Origin: Betaproteobacteria bacterium
GTDB taxonomy: Bacteria > Pseudomonadota > Gammaproteobacteria > Burkholderiales > SG8-39
DNA: 6,461 nucleotides
Direction of reading: 5' to 3'
NCBI GenBank assembly: GCA_947467405.1
Contig: CANIIN010000163.1
Span: 1 to 6,461, forward strand
A model generated the notes under the pieces. The model was not told the DNA's origin. It worked only from the letters and a program-made list of their open reading frames with translations, and made no database searches. Within the stretch, counting starts at the first letter, position 1; every line of letters starts with the position of its first letter. This document shows positions 1 to 6,357 of this stretch, one piece after another. Made by a program: the position numbers and the translations under genes.

Positions 1-158
1 CAGGCTGGCTTCGCCGCTTCCACGGCGTCGCCACGAAAAACCTGCCGAACTATCTCGGATGGCGCCGGACCTTGGAGGCGATGGATCAGGCCGCGAGTTC
101 AACCGCCATGATCCTCGGAGCCATCGGTCTGTGGCCATATCAACAAAGACCGCTATGA
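1..158 (+). pseudogene. C-terminal fragment of a transposase (5' part outside the window)
   Basis: The frame beginning at base 3 is open from the window edge and stops with TGA at 156-158, giving 51 residues. It includes the stretch FHGVATKNLPNYLGWRR. A motif of the form FxGV(A/S)TKYLxNYLGW is, from memory, common near the C-terminus of bacterial IS transposases, but I cannot fix the family (IS1595/ISXO2-like is one candidate). The protein would cleave and join element ends. Only 23 bases separate its stop from the start of the next gene, and those bases contain that gene's ribosome binding site. There is therefore little room for a normal terminal inverted repeat, so the 3' end of the element may be degraded or fused to the glycan locus. 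Whether the missing 5' part is intact cannot be judged. I am fairly sure it is transposase-derived and unsure of the family. Confidence 0.6.
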
Positions 159-171
159 GATCCAATGGAAA

Positions 172-180
172 GGAAGGGAT
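172..180 (+). promoter_or_regulatory. Ribosome binding site deciding the oxygenase start
   Basis: A purine-rich AAGGAAGGG-type stretch lies just before ATG 182 at a usable spacing. It favours 182 over the in-frame ATG codons at 59 and 155. The ATG at 155 overlaps the upstream transposase stop (ATGA), and the ATG at 59 lies inside the transposase tail. Confidence 0.65.
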
Positions 181-181
181 T

Positions 182-964
182 ATGGGTTTCAGCCAAAAAG
201 AGCTTAAGGCGTTTTCCGAGACCGCTTGCGCGAAGTTACTCACAGCGCGCGTCGGCATTGAGTTGTTCACCGAGCCGTACACGCATGTGGTCATCGACGA
301 TTTTTTTCCCGAGCCGCTCGCCAAGCTCTGCCTCGAACGATTTCCGGAGGTCGACGACGAGTCCTGGGAGTACGCCAACGATGCGGACATCGAAATCAAG
401 TTCCGGACTCGCTGGCAGGGTGAATTTGATATCCCGGATGGGATCATTGATGCTGTGCGCATATTGAACAGCGCCACCTTCCTGCGAACTATGTCGACGA
501 TCATGGGGATTCCCAAGATCGTTCCCGATCCGTATTACTCCGGCGGCGGCCTGAACGTGACCAATCGTGGCGGTCTGCTTGATGTCCACGTCGATGGCAA
601 CTACCATGACGCAACAGGCCTTAATAGGCGTCTGAATGCGTTGGTCTACCTTAACCCGGGATGGCAGGAAGACTGGGGCGGAGAGTTTGGTGTTTATGAC
701 GAGAAGGGGGAAAACTGCCTGAAAAAGATAGCCCCCCTGTTCAACCGACTGGTCATCTTTGATTCCCACGATAAGAGCTATCACGGTCTTCCCGACCCGG
801 TGAATTTCCCGACCGACGAGCCGCGGCGTTCCATTATTCTCTACTACTACACCAAGGATCCACGCCCATCCAAGCAGGTGACGGTAGAGCAGCCGCACAG
901 CGCTCTTTGGCGCAAGCGCAATATGCGCGACAAACGCGGGAATTTAACGCGGGAGGTTTATTAA
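182..964 (+). CDS. 2-oxoglutarate/Fe(II)-dependent oxygenase-like protein (prolyl-4-hydroxylase superfamily fold)
   Basis: From ATG 182 this is a 260-residue soluble protein with no signal peptide or membrane segment. The double-stranded beta-helix core shows the iron triad: H136 and D138 in DVHVDGN, and H201 in SYHG. R215/R216 in EPRRSI is placed to bind 2-oxoglutarate. Flanking landmarks are RRLNALVYLNPGW (149-161), WGGEFGVYD (165-173) and the strand NRLVIFDS (188-195). Enzymes of this family use 2-oxoglutarate and O2 to hydroxylate a substrate carbon, releasing succinate and CO2. Family members of this subtype often sit in polysaccharide or glycoconjugate loci, where the substrate is usually unknown; a sugar, lipid or protein side chain are all possible here. 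The next gene starts one base after its stop, so it heads the visible operon. The start is chosen for the strong Shine-Dalgarno; translating from 155 would add nine residues. The fold is confident, the substrate unassigned. Confidence 0.85.
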   Translation: MGFSQKELKAFSETACAKLLTARVGIELFTEPYTHVVIDDFFPEPLAKLCLERFPEVDDESWEYANDADIEIKFRTRWQGEFDIPDGIIDAVRILNSATFLRTMSTIMGIPKIVPDPYYSGGGLNVTNRGGLLDVHVDGNYHDATGLNRRLNALVYLNPGWQEDWGGEFGVYDEKGENCLKKIAPLFNRLVIFDSHDKSYHGLPDPVNFPTDEPRRSIILYYYTKDPRPSKQVTVEQPHSALWRKRNMRDKRGNLTREVY

Positions 965-965
965 G

Positions 966-2207
966 ATGCGCGAGGCGCTCAACATCTCCAAGCATGACGC
1001 GATCGGTCGGCGTTTCAACAACCTTGACGCACACGATGTCATTCTGCGCCATGGCTGGCGCTCGCGACTAGCCTGTTGGTCGGAGCGGACCGAGTCGAAG
1101 GAAGTGGTGGCGTGCGCGACAGGCTCACTGAACCGGAGTGTGACCAGCTTGCTTGCCAGGATCGGGCGCATCAGTGGGAACGTCAACGGGTATTACGCGA
1201 ACGCTTCAGCTTTCATGCGCCTGCCGTTCTATGTTGAAGCTGACCTCCTGCATTTCCACATCGTGCACGAAGATTACCTCTCTCCGGCCGACTGGATTCG
1301 TCTGGCTGGAGAAAAGCCTGTCGTTTGGACTTGGCATGATCCGTACATGATGAACGGCCACTGCATCTATCCACTCGGTTGTGATCGTTTCGAGATCGGA
1401 TGCCCGACTTGTCCAAACCTGAAATACCACTTCGCCGTGCACCGAGACCGCAGCGCTCAGAACCTGCGTGAGAAGGTCGAGGCGGTCAAACGCATTGATC
1501 CGCTGGTCGTCGTCGCTTCCGATTATATGCGCGAGATCGTGGAACGGTCGTTGTATCGCGACTCCGTGCGCCTGCGTGTGCTGCCCTTCGGCGTTGAGGC
1601 GCCCGAGACGTTTGATCCGGCGAAAGCCAAGCTTGCGCTCGGCGTCCCGCCGGGCAATGTCGTGGTTGGTTTCCGTGCGGTCTGGTCGGATTACAAGGGG
1701 CTTCCTCTCGTGCTGCATGCTTTGCGGCGCTTCAAGAGCCGTTTCCCCACGTTCCCATTGACCATCTTGACCTTCCAGGAAAAGGGGCTTTGCGCTGACC
1801 TCGCCGCAACATGTCAGGTCATTGATGTTGGATGGGTGTGGGGTCGTGAGATTGGCAACTATTACGCCGCGATGGATTTTTTTCTTATGCCGTCCAAGGC
1901 AGAGGCATTTGGCCTGATGGCAATTGAGGCGATGGCTGCAGGCGCCTGTCCGGTCGTCACCTACGGCACTGCATTGGAGGAATTGGTCGGCGCTCCCTCC
2001 ACCGCAGTATGTGCCATGTATGACGAAGAGGCGTTCTCGGACGCGCTGGAGGCGGCCATCTTGCGAAGTCGACAGCATGCGAGGCAGCGCGACGCGCGTG
2101 TCGCATATGCGGCTAAGCGCTTTTCAATGGACGCCTTCGGGGAAGGGCTAGGGAAGATCTACGATGAAGAATATGACTATCGTAATGGTCGGCGACGTTC
2201 CGCCTGA
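966..2207 (+). CDS. GT4-type glycosyltransferase (glycosyltransferase group 1, GT-B fold)
   Basis: This 413-residue protein transfers a sugar from a nucleotide-sugar donor to a growing glycan or lipid-linked acceptor at the cytoplasmic face of the membrane. The C-terminal Rossmann domain has FRAVWSDYKGL (236-246), where K244 is in the usual phosphate-contact region. It also has the retaining GT4 signature EAFGLMAIEAMAAG, with E313 and E321 forming the E-x7-E pair. The N-terminal acceptor domain has TWHDPYMMNGHC followed by a four-cysteine cluster (C133, C139, C146, C149). I associate that motif with WcaC-like and colanic-acid-type GT4 enzymes, where a similar W-T-x-H-D region precedes GC-x-x-C-P. 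ATG 966 is one base after the oxygenase stop and is preceded by GGGAGG about nine bases upstream. The last 14 codons overlap the following glycosyltransferase, giving a short basic tail (NGRRRSA). Family is confident; donor, acceptor and linkage are unknown. Confidence 0.9.
   Translation: MREALNISKHDAIGRRFNNLDAHDVILRHGWRSRLACWSERTESKEVVACATGSLNRSVTSLLARIGRISGNVNGYYANASAFMRLPFYVEADLLHFHIVHEDYLSPADWIRLAGEKPVVWTWHDPYMMNGHCIYPLGCDRFEIGCPTCPNLKYHFAVHRDRSAQNLREKVEAVKRIDPLVVVASDYMREIVERSLYRDSVRLRVLPFGVEAPETFDPAKAKLALGVPPGNVVVGFRAVWSDYKGLPLVLHALRRFKSRFPTFPLTILTFQEKGLCADLAATCQVIDVGWVWGREIGNYYAAMDFFLMPSKAEAFGLMAIEAMAAGACPVVTYGTALEELVGAPSTAVCAMYDEEAFSDALEAAILRSRQHARQRDARVAYAAKRFSMDAFGEGLGKIYDEEYDYRNGRRRSA
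2150..2156 (+). promoter_or_regulatory. Internal ribosome binding site for the second glycosyltransferase
   Basis: AGGGAAG lies inside the 3' end of the upstream glycosyltransferase gene, seven bases before ATG 2164. It supports that start and the 44-nt gene overlap, rather than a start further downstream at ATG 2173 or 2185. Confidence 0.6.
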
Positions 2208-3387
2208 TCCCGCTTATACAGGAGGGCAGGTGTTGGCCAGGATCATGGCGGGCATGCCGGACGCCCACTTCCAATTCCTTTGGTTCAATCAATTAGGGCT
2301 CCCGCCGCCGGCTTCAATTCCGAACAACTGCACCATCGTCGGCGAATACCGGATTTTGCAAGGGCCTGTCTTTGAATTCATAGCCCGCGCCCTGCAATCC
2401 CTGGTCAGACGTGGACGGCGATTGGGGCGCCTGTTCGACGGCCTATTGCAGCTTGGCCAAGTGGCGTGCGTCGGTGTGCGTCTGGGACGCGAGTTGCGGC
2501 GCCGTGGCGGTGATCGTCTGTGGTTTGTGCTGCAAGGCGATCGCCCCATGGTCTGCTACACTATCGCCCAAACCATGGCCGGGCGCCCCTATGTGCTGCA
2601 TCAATGGGATCCAGTGAGTTGGTGGATGGGGCATCGCACCCTCCCTCGGGCATACCAAACGTGGATAAAGGGCCTGCTGCGAAGGTTTGAGGCACGAGCT
2701 TTCCTGAACGTTGTGCCCAGTGCAGTTTGGCAGGCCAAGTTGATCACTGAGGGGAAGACCGCCGTCCGTGCCGACAACTTTATCGAGGCGCGTCTGCTCA
2801 AGGGACGGCGCCTACTCGCTCTCCGCGAACCTGGTGTGTTGCATGCTGTCTTTCTTGGGGAGTTCTATGCCAGCGCAGAGTTGGTCGCCATAGTGGGCCG
2901 CTTGATCGAGCACTCGGTCGCATGCGGGAAGCGCCTAGTCGTGCATTATTTCGGCTCGGGGCAGGCTCCGCAGATTGTCGGATGTCGTTTTGTCGCGCAT
3001 GGGTTTATTGATCGGGATGCCTTGATCGAAAGTGTATCGAAGTGGGAGCTTGCCCTTCTTCCTTATCCTGTCGAAGCTCGTTTCGAGGAGACCGCGCGCT
3101 TGTCCTTTCCTTCCAAGGTCAGAGTCTATATGGCGGCCGGACTACCCATCCTCAGCAATGCCCCGGACTTTTCCGGAGTGCATGCATTTCTGGCCCGGGA
3201 GTATGCCGAATTTTATTGTAACATGCGCTTGGCGGGGGATTTTGATGCATTCATGGGGAGGATCGATCTCTGCGGCTATGCCGAGGCGAGTAAGCGTTTT
3301 GACGCGGCGTCCCAGCTTGTTTTGCGCGAATTTTCGGACGAGGCCGAACTCGTGCCGTTGAAGCGTCTAATCGAGGATGGAATATGA
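2164..3387 (+). CDS. Glycosyltransferase of GT-B type (GT4-like), second in the cluster
   Basis: This 407-residue protein begins MVGDVPPDPAYTGGQVLAR (8-26), a typical first strand plus glycine-rich loop of a GT-B N-terminal domain. HQWDPVSWWMGH (146-157) and FLNVVPSAVWQ (180-190) complete that domain. The C-terminal half opens with AVFLGEFYASAEL (228-240) and has VVHYFGSG (259-266). It ends with LALLPYP (296-302) and SFPSKVRVYMAAGLPIL (314-330), the donor-site region of GT4-like enzymes. The usual acidic residue before the YMAAG tyrosine is V321 here, so the classical E-x7-E pair is incomplete. This is seen in some GT-B enzymes but leaves the GT4 label less secure. A cysteine-free basic stretch at 82-90 and 111-114 may touch membrane or lipid acceptor (inference). 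It overlaps the upstream GT by 44 nt and the downstream methyltransferase by ATGA. A cytoplasmic glycan-assembly role is inferred. Confidence 0.8.
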   Translation: MKNMTIVMVGDVPPDPAYTGGQVLARIMAGMPDAHFQFLWFNQLGLPPPASIPNNCTIVGEYRILQGPVFEFIARALQSLVRRGRRLGRLFDGLLQLGQVACVGVRLGRELRRRGGDRLWFVLQGDRPMVCYTIAQTMAGRPYVLHQWDPVSWWMGHRTLPRAYQTWIKGLLRRFEARAFLNVVPSAVWQAKLITEGKTAVRADNFIEARLLKGRRLLALREPGVLHAVFLGEFYASAELVAIVGRLIEHSVACGKRLVVHYFGSGQAPQIVGCRFVAHGFIDRDALIESVSKWELALLPYPVEARFEETARLSFPSKVRVYMAAGLPILSNAPDFSGVHAFLAREYAEFYCNMRLAGDFDAFMGRIDLCGYAEASKRFDAASQLVLREFSDEAELVPLKRLIEDGI

Positions 3388-4385
3388 ACGGGGCTACTAA
3401 AGATCTCCTGGAGCAGAACCGGCTTTTGAGTATCCAGGTCGCACAGATACGCTATTTTTTGAATGGTTCGCGAGCGCTCCGCGTGTCTGTTCCTGATGTC
3501 GAGGTTGACCAACGCATCCTGTGCCAAGCAGCGGATATTCATCACGTCGCCGCCGGCTTACTTGCTCCTTCCGCAAGCTGTTACGATATCGGTCCCGGCC
3601 TGCGACCGCAACGCTTGCTGAATTGTGCGGTTCACGCTCTCATCGAGCCTTGGAGGCCTTATGCCGATCATCTGGTCAGCATGTTTCCGGAGAAACTAAC
3701 TATCCGCGAATTCGGAGAGACCTTCCTGCAAAATGCGCTGGATCGCAGCGTGGACACCGTCTTCCTGCTCGATGTCATAGAACATCTCGAGAAGGATACC
3801 GGCCAGGAGTTATTGCGGCAGGCGCGGCGTGTGGCGCGGGTGCAGGTCGTCGTGTTCACCCCTCTGGGTTTTATGCCTCATCATTTTTCGGAAGTGCCGA
3901 GTGAATGGGGAGCGATAGAATATGGCGACCTGCAGAACCATCGTTCGGGTTGGATCCCGGACGAGTTCGAAGATGCAGTGTCTGTGATATGCGAGGATTA
4001 CCACCGGCGCGGGGAGGTTGGCTTTGGCGCCTTTTACTCCATCATTCGGGTCAATTCTCTACAAGGCAAGCCGATCTTGCACCTCGTTTCGAGCCTAGAA
4101 GACTTTCCGCGCAAGGTAGCGTCGAGGGATATGGTGATCGCCGATGTCAGATTTTCGGAGCTCAGTCACGAGATTGCGGGGCTGCCGCACCACAACTTGG
4201 TCATAGTCCCGCTGCAGCTCATTGCCGAGGAGTCGACCCAACCCGTCGAATTTCTGCAAGGAACGTTGATGAATTTCTCGGTCTTGCTGGACAGCCTAGA
4301 TCGGTTCGAGAAAATCGAGGCTTACGGCGCGGCAGCCCAAGTCGTGTTGCATCGTCATCAGAGAAAGTGGTTGCCGATCACCTGA
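3384..4385 (+). CDS. Class I SAM-dependent methyltransferase-like protein with C-terminal extension
   Basis: The 333-residue product starts with a short helical, possibly coiled-coil segment (residues 5-26, DLLEQNRLLSIQVAQIRYFL). The methyltransferase core follows: motif I YDIGPGLRPQ (67-76), an acidic residue E88 after strand 2, and VDTVFLLDVIEHLEK (123-137). The next strand is VVVFTPLGF (155-163), followed by NHRSGW (185-190), a motif I associate with methyltransferases of polysaccharide loci. Such enzymes move a methyl group from SAM to a hydroxyl or other acceptor, often on a terminal sugar. Motif I has proline where the family usually has cysteine or another small residue, although the glycines are kept. 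About 105 residues after 228 form a separate alpha/beta region (ILHLVSSLEDF, NLVIVPLQLI) with no identity I recognise. The ATGA overlap with the upstream GT indicates translational coupling. It is the last gene of the unit; 143 bases follow before the IS630 gene. Confidence 0.8.
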   Translation: MNGATKDLLEQNRLLSIQVAQIRYFLNGSRALRVSVPDVEVDQRILCQAADIHHVAAGLLAPSASCYDIGPGLRPQRLLNCAVHALIEPWRPYADHLVSMFPEKLTIREFGETFLQNALDRSVDTVFLLDVIEHLEKDTGQELLRQARRVARVQVVVFTPLGFMPHHFSEVPSEWGAIEYGDLQNHRSGWIPDEFEDAVSVICEDYHRRGEVGFGAFYSIIRVNSLQGKPILHLVSSLEDFPRKVASRDMVIADVRFSELSHEIAGLPHHNLVIVPLQLIAEESTQPVEFLQGTLMNFSVLLDSLDRFEKIEAYGAAAQVVLHRHQRKWLPIT

Positions 4386-4528
4386 AGAACAGAGGGCTGG
4401 CTTGGTCGGCTGATTTTTGCACCGTGAACTTAGAGCGGTATCCGATCTGATCGAATCGCCTGATGGGGGCTTTTCGGGAATCGGAACGCCTTGCGAATCT
4501 GGCCGGACCACAGGTCAGAGAGAGAACC
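4386..4528. other. Intergenic stretch between the glycan operon and the IS630 gene
   Basis: These 143 bases follow the methyltransferase stop. I find no convincing intrinsic terminator: there is a short T run (TGATTTTTGC near 4411-4420) but no stable hairpin before it. The element boundary of the IS630 remnant probably lies within it (see the entry from 4431). Weak GAGAGA purines just before 4529 serve as the only ribosome-binding signal for the transposase. Confidence 0.5.
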
Positions 4529-4921
4529 ATGGCTGCCGCCTATTCCCATGATCTCCGGGAGCGTGTTGTCGCCGCGGTTGAGGAGGGGCTGTCCCGGCGG
4601 CGCGCCGCCGGTCAGTTCAAGGTTGGGATCAGTACAGTCATCCGGTGGGTCAGCGGCCTCGCCTCGAAGGGCAGTTGCGCCGCCCTACCGAGTGGAGGCG
4701 ATCATAAATCGAAAGCCTTGGAGGCCCACAAAGACTGGCTTCTGGCCCTTGTAAAGGCTGAGCCGGACCTGACCCTGTCCGAAATCCGGCTCCGGTTGCT
4801 CGCGGCACACGGCCTGACGAAAAGTATCTCCTGTCTTTGGCGTTTTTTCGCCCGCCATCGTATCACCTTTAAAAAAAACACTGCACGCCGCCGAACAGGA
4901 CCGTCGCATTGCCTCGCCTGA
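4529..4921 (+). pseudogene. IS630-family transposase, N-terminal part only, frameshifted and truncated
   Basis: From ATG 4529 the product reads MAAAYSHDLRERVV, then a helix-turn-helix region (SRRRAAGQFKVGISTVIRWV). GGDHKSKALEAHKDWLLALV, EPDLTLSEIR and LWRFFARHRITFKK follow, the standard DNA-binding half of IS630 transposases. At the A8 run 4871-4878 the frame changes: the 0 frame continues as an unrelated TARRRTGPSHCLA and stops at 4919-4921. The +1 frame gives the family-typical LHAAEQDR (4881-4904), then diverges and stops at 4932-4934. One fewer A would restore the family reading FKKTLHAAEQDR. The D-D-E catalytic domain that should follow for roughly 200 residues is missing. Earlier in-frame ATGs (such as 4463) precede the conserved start and are not used here. 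The protein could at most bind element ends. Confidence 0.8.
4871..4878 (+). other. A8 homopolymer at the transposase frame switch
   Basis: Eight consecutive A follow TTT and precede CACTG. Conserved residues run in the 0 frame before it (RITFKK) and in the +1 frame after it (LHAAEQDR). This is either a one-base slippage mutation or, less likely, a recoding site. Confidence 0.7.
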
Positions 4922-4929
4922 AACGCTCC

Positions 4930-6357
4930 CCTGAGTTGACCCGTTGCCTCATTTAACTTGCTCCCCACCGGTGTGGATCGGGGGCGAACATGGGGCAGAT
5001 CAGCATGGCGACACGAGACGAGTTGGTGGTTGCGTTGGCGGCGCGTTACGCTTCGAGCAGCCGTATGGAACGAGGGCGTATCCTGGACGAATTCACGGCG
5101 GTGAGCGGCTTACATCGCAAGCATGCGATGCGTCTTCTTCGCGCCGGGCAGGCTGGGCGCCGGTCCGGCCCCCGGCCCGGGCGACGCTTATATAATGAGG
5201 CCGCCCGAGAAGCGCTGATCGTGATCTGGGAAGCCTCGGATCGTGTTTGCGGCAAGCGGCTGCGGCCGCTGGTGCCGATCCTGGTCGAGGCGATGGAACG
5301 GCACGGCCATCTTCAGCTCGCGCCCGAGGTTCGCACGGGGTTGGAAGCGATGAGCGCCGCCACGATCGATCGGGCGCTGCGTGACGCCCGGGAACCGGGA
5401 GGCGGTAGAAAGCGCCGTAACGCGCCACCATCGGCCGCGATCCGGCGCAACGCTCCGGTGCGAACTTTTGACGGCTGGGACAATCCGGCGCCGGGATTCG
5501 TCGAGGCAGATTTGGTGGCGCACAGCGGGCCAACAGCGAAAGGCAGCTTCGTGCAAACCCTCACGCTGACGGACATCGCGACGGGCTGGACCGAATGCGC
5601 GCCCCTGCTGGTGCGGGAGCAGCATTTGCTAACCGAAGTCCTGACCGAGGTTCGGAAACGCATGCCATTTGTACTCCTCGGGTTCGACACGGACAACGAC
5701 AGCGTCTTCATGAACGAGACCGTGAAAACCTACTGCGAGGAAGCGGGGCTGGTGTTCACGCGCTGCCGTCCTTATCGGAAGAACGACCAGGCCTGGGTCG
5801 AACAGAAGAACGGCGCCGTGGTCAGACGCACCGTGGGGTACCGGCGTTACGAGGGGCTGGAGGCGGCGGCGGCCCTGGCGCGGCTGTATTCATCGTTACG
5901 GTTGTTCGTGAACTTCTTCCAACCGTCCTTCAAACTCGCCGGAAAAGCCCGCGATGGCCCGAAAGTCAAGAAAAAGTATCACCCACCGGCCACGCCTTAT
6001 CAGCGGCTGCTGGCGGATGTCCGAACCAGCGAGGAAGTCCGGCGCCAGGTGACGGCGATCCACGCCACCGTGGATCCTGTTCGGTTGTTGCAATCGATCC
6101 GAGTGGCCCAGCAAGAGCTGGTTGATATCGCCGACCGTCCAACCTTGGGCGAAGCGGTGGCGCCTACCGCGCCGACGATGGAGCAATTCCTCTCCGGGCT
6201 GCGCACCGCGTGGCAAGAGGGCGAGGTGCGTCCGACCAGCAAACCGAAGGAGAAGGTCCGCCGCAGCCGCCGGCGTCCCGACCCGTTCGTGACGGTGACG
6301 GCACTGATGCGTGAATGGTTCGAGACCGAACCGTGGCGGACATCGCGCGAACTGTCC
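4930..6357 (+). mobile_element. ISNCY/IS481-like insertion sequence remnant (integrase-core DDE element)
   Basis: The boundaries are approximate. On the left, IS630 homology ends by about 4904 and a non-coding leader (starting near TGAGTTGACCCGTTGCCTCA at 4932) precedes the transposase. On the right, family-like coding ends at TSREL (about 6354) and a repeat array begins. Without the native right end I cannot pair terminal inverted repeats or see a target duplication. The element probably sits in, or recombined with, the IS630 copy, and was in turn cut by the structure at 6354-6461. Confidence 0.55.

Larger units (their letters stand above)
4431..4934 (+). mobile_element. 5' part of an IS630-family insertion sequence, truncated
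   Basis: The extent is inferred. IS630-family elements insert at TA, and a TA at 4431-4432 is followed by GAGCGGTATCCGATCTGATC, which looks like a terminal repeat of alphaproteobacterial IS630 elements. This is recalled rather than verified, because the partner repeat is missing. The transposase gene begins at 4529 and loses homology shortly after its AAEQDR segment (about 4904). From about 4930 a different element takes over. The whole DDE catalytic half and the right end are absent, so the copy cannot move by itself. The most likely history is insertion of, or recombination with, the element to the right. Confidence 0.55.

Noticed and set aside
59..181. 41-residue N-terminal extension of the oxygenase from ATG 59
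   Set aside because: This part overlaps the transposase tail in another frame and lacks a ribosome binding site; ATG 182 has a strong one.
236..898. 220-codon open frame on the minus strand
   Set aside because: It mirrors the oxygenase gene, whose sense translation has clear catalytic motifs; the antisense product shows none.
1206..2078. 290-codon open frame on the minus strand
   Set aside because: It lies fully inside the GT4 gene, lacks a recognisable fold or a credible ribosome binding site, and is explained by codon bias of the sense gene.
4386..4430. Rho-independent terminator after the methyltransferase
   Set aside because: A T5 run is present but no stable complementary stem precedes it.
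3905..4450. 181-codon + strand frame overlapping the methyltransferase
   Set aside because: It is shifted relative to a gene with clear SAM-binding motifs and has no motif of its own.
4463..4528. 22-residue N-terminal extension of the IS630 transposase
   Set aside because: The conserved family start is at MAAAYSHDLRERVV (4529), and the extension is not family-like.
4868..4882. Standard programmed -1 frameshift in the IS630 transposase
   Set aside because: The -1 frame after the A run does not give the conserved LHAAEQDR; that sequence needs a +1 or -2 change.
4936..4957. Possible promoter with TTGACC as a -35 box before the integrase-core transposase
   Set aside because: No TATAAT-like box lies at 16-18 bp spacing, so it is not supported.
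5191..5196. TATAAT inside the integrase-core transposase gene
   Set aside because: It has no matching -35 sequence and is within coding sequence; chance occurrence is likely.
5595..6125. 176-codon + strand frame inside the integrase-core transposase
   Set aside because: It is low-complexity, arginine/glycine-rich out-of-frame translation across the DDE core; the main frame has the DD35E triad.
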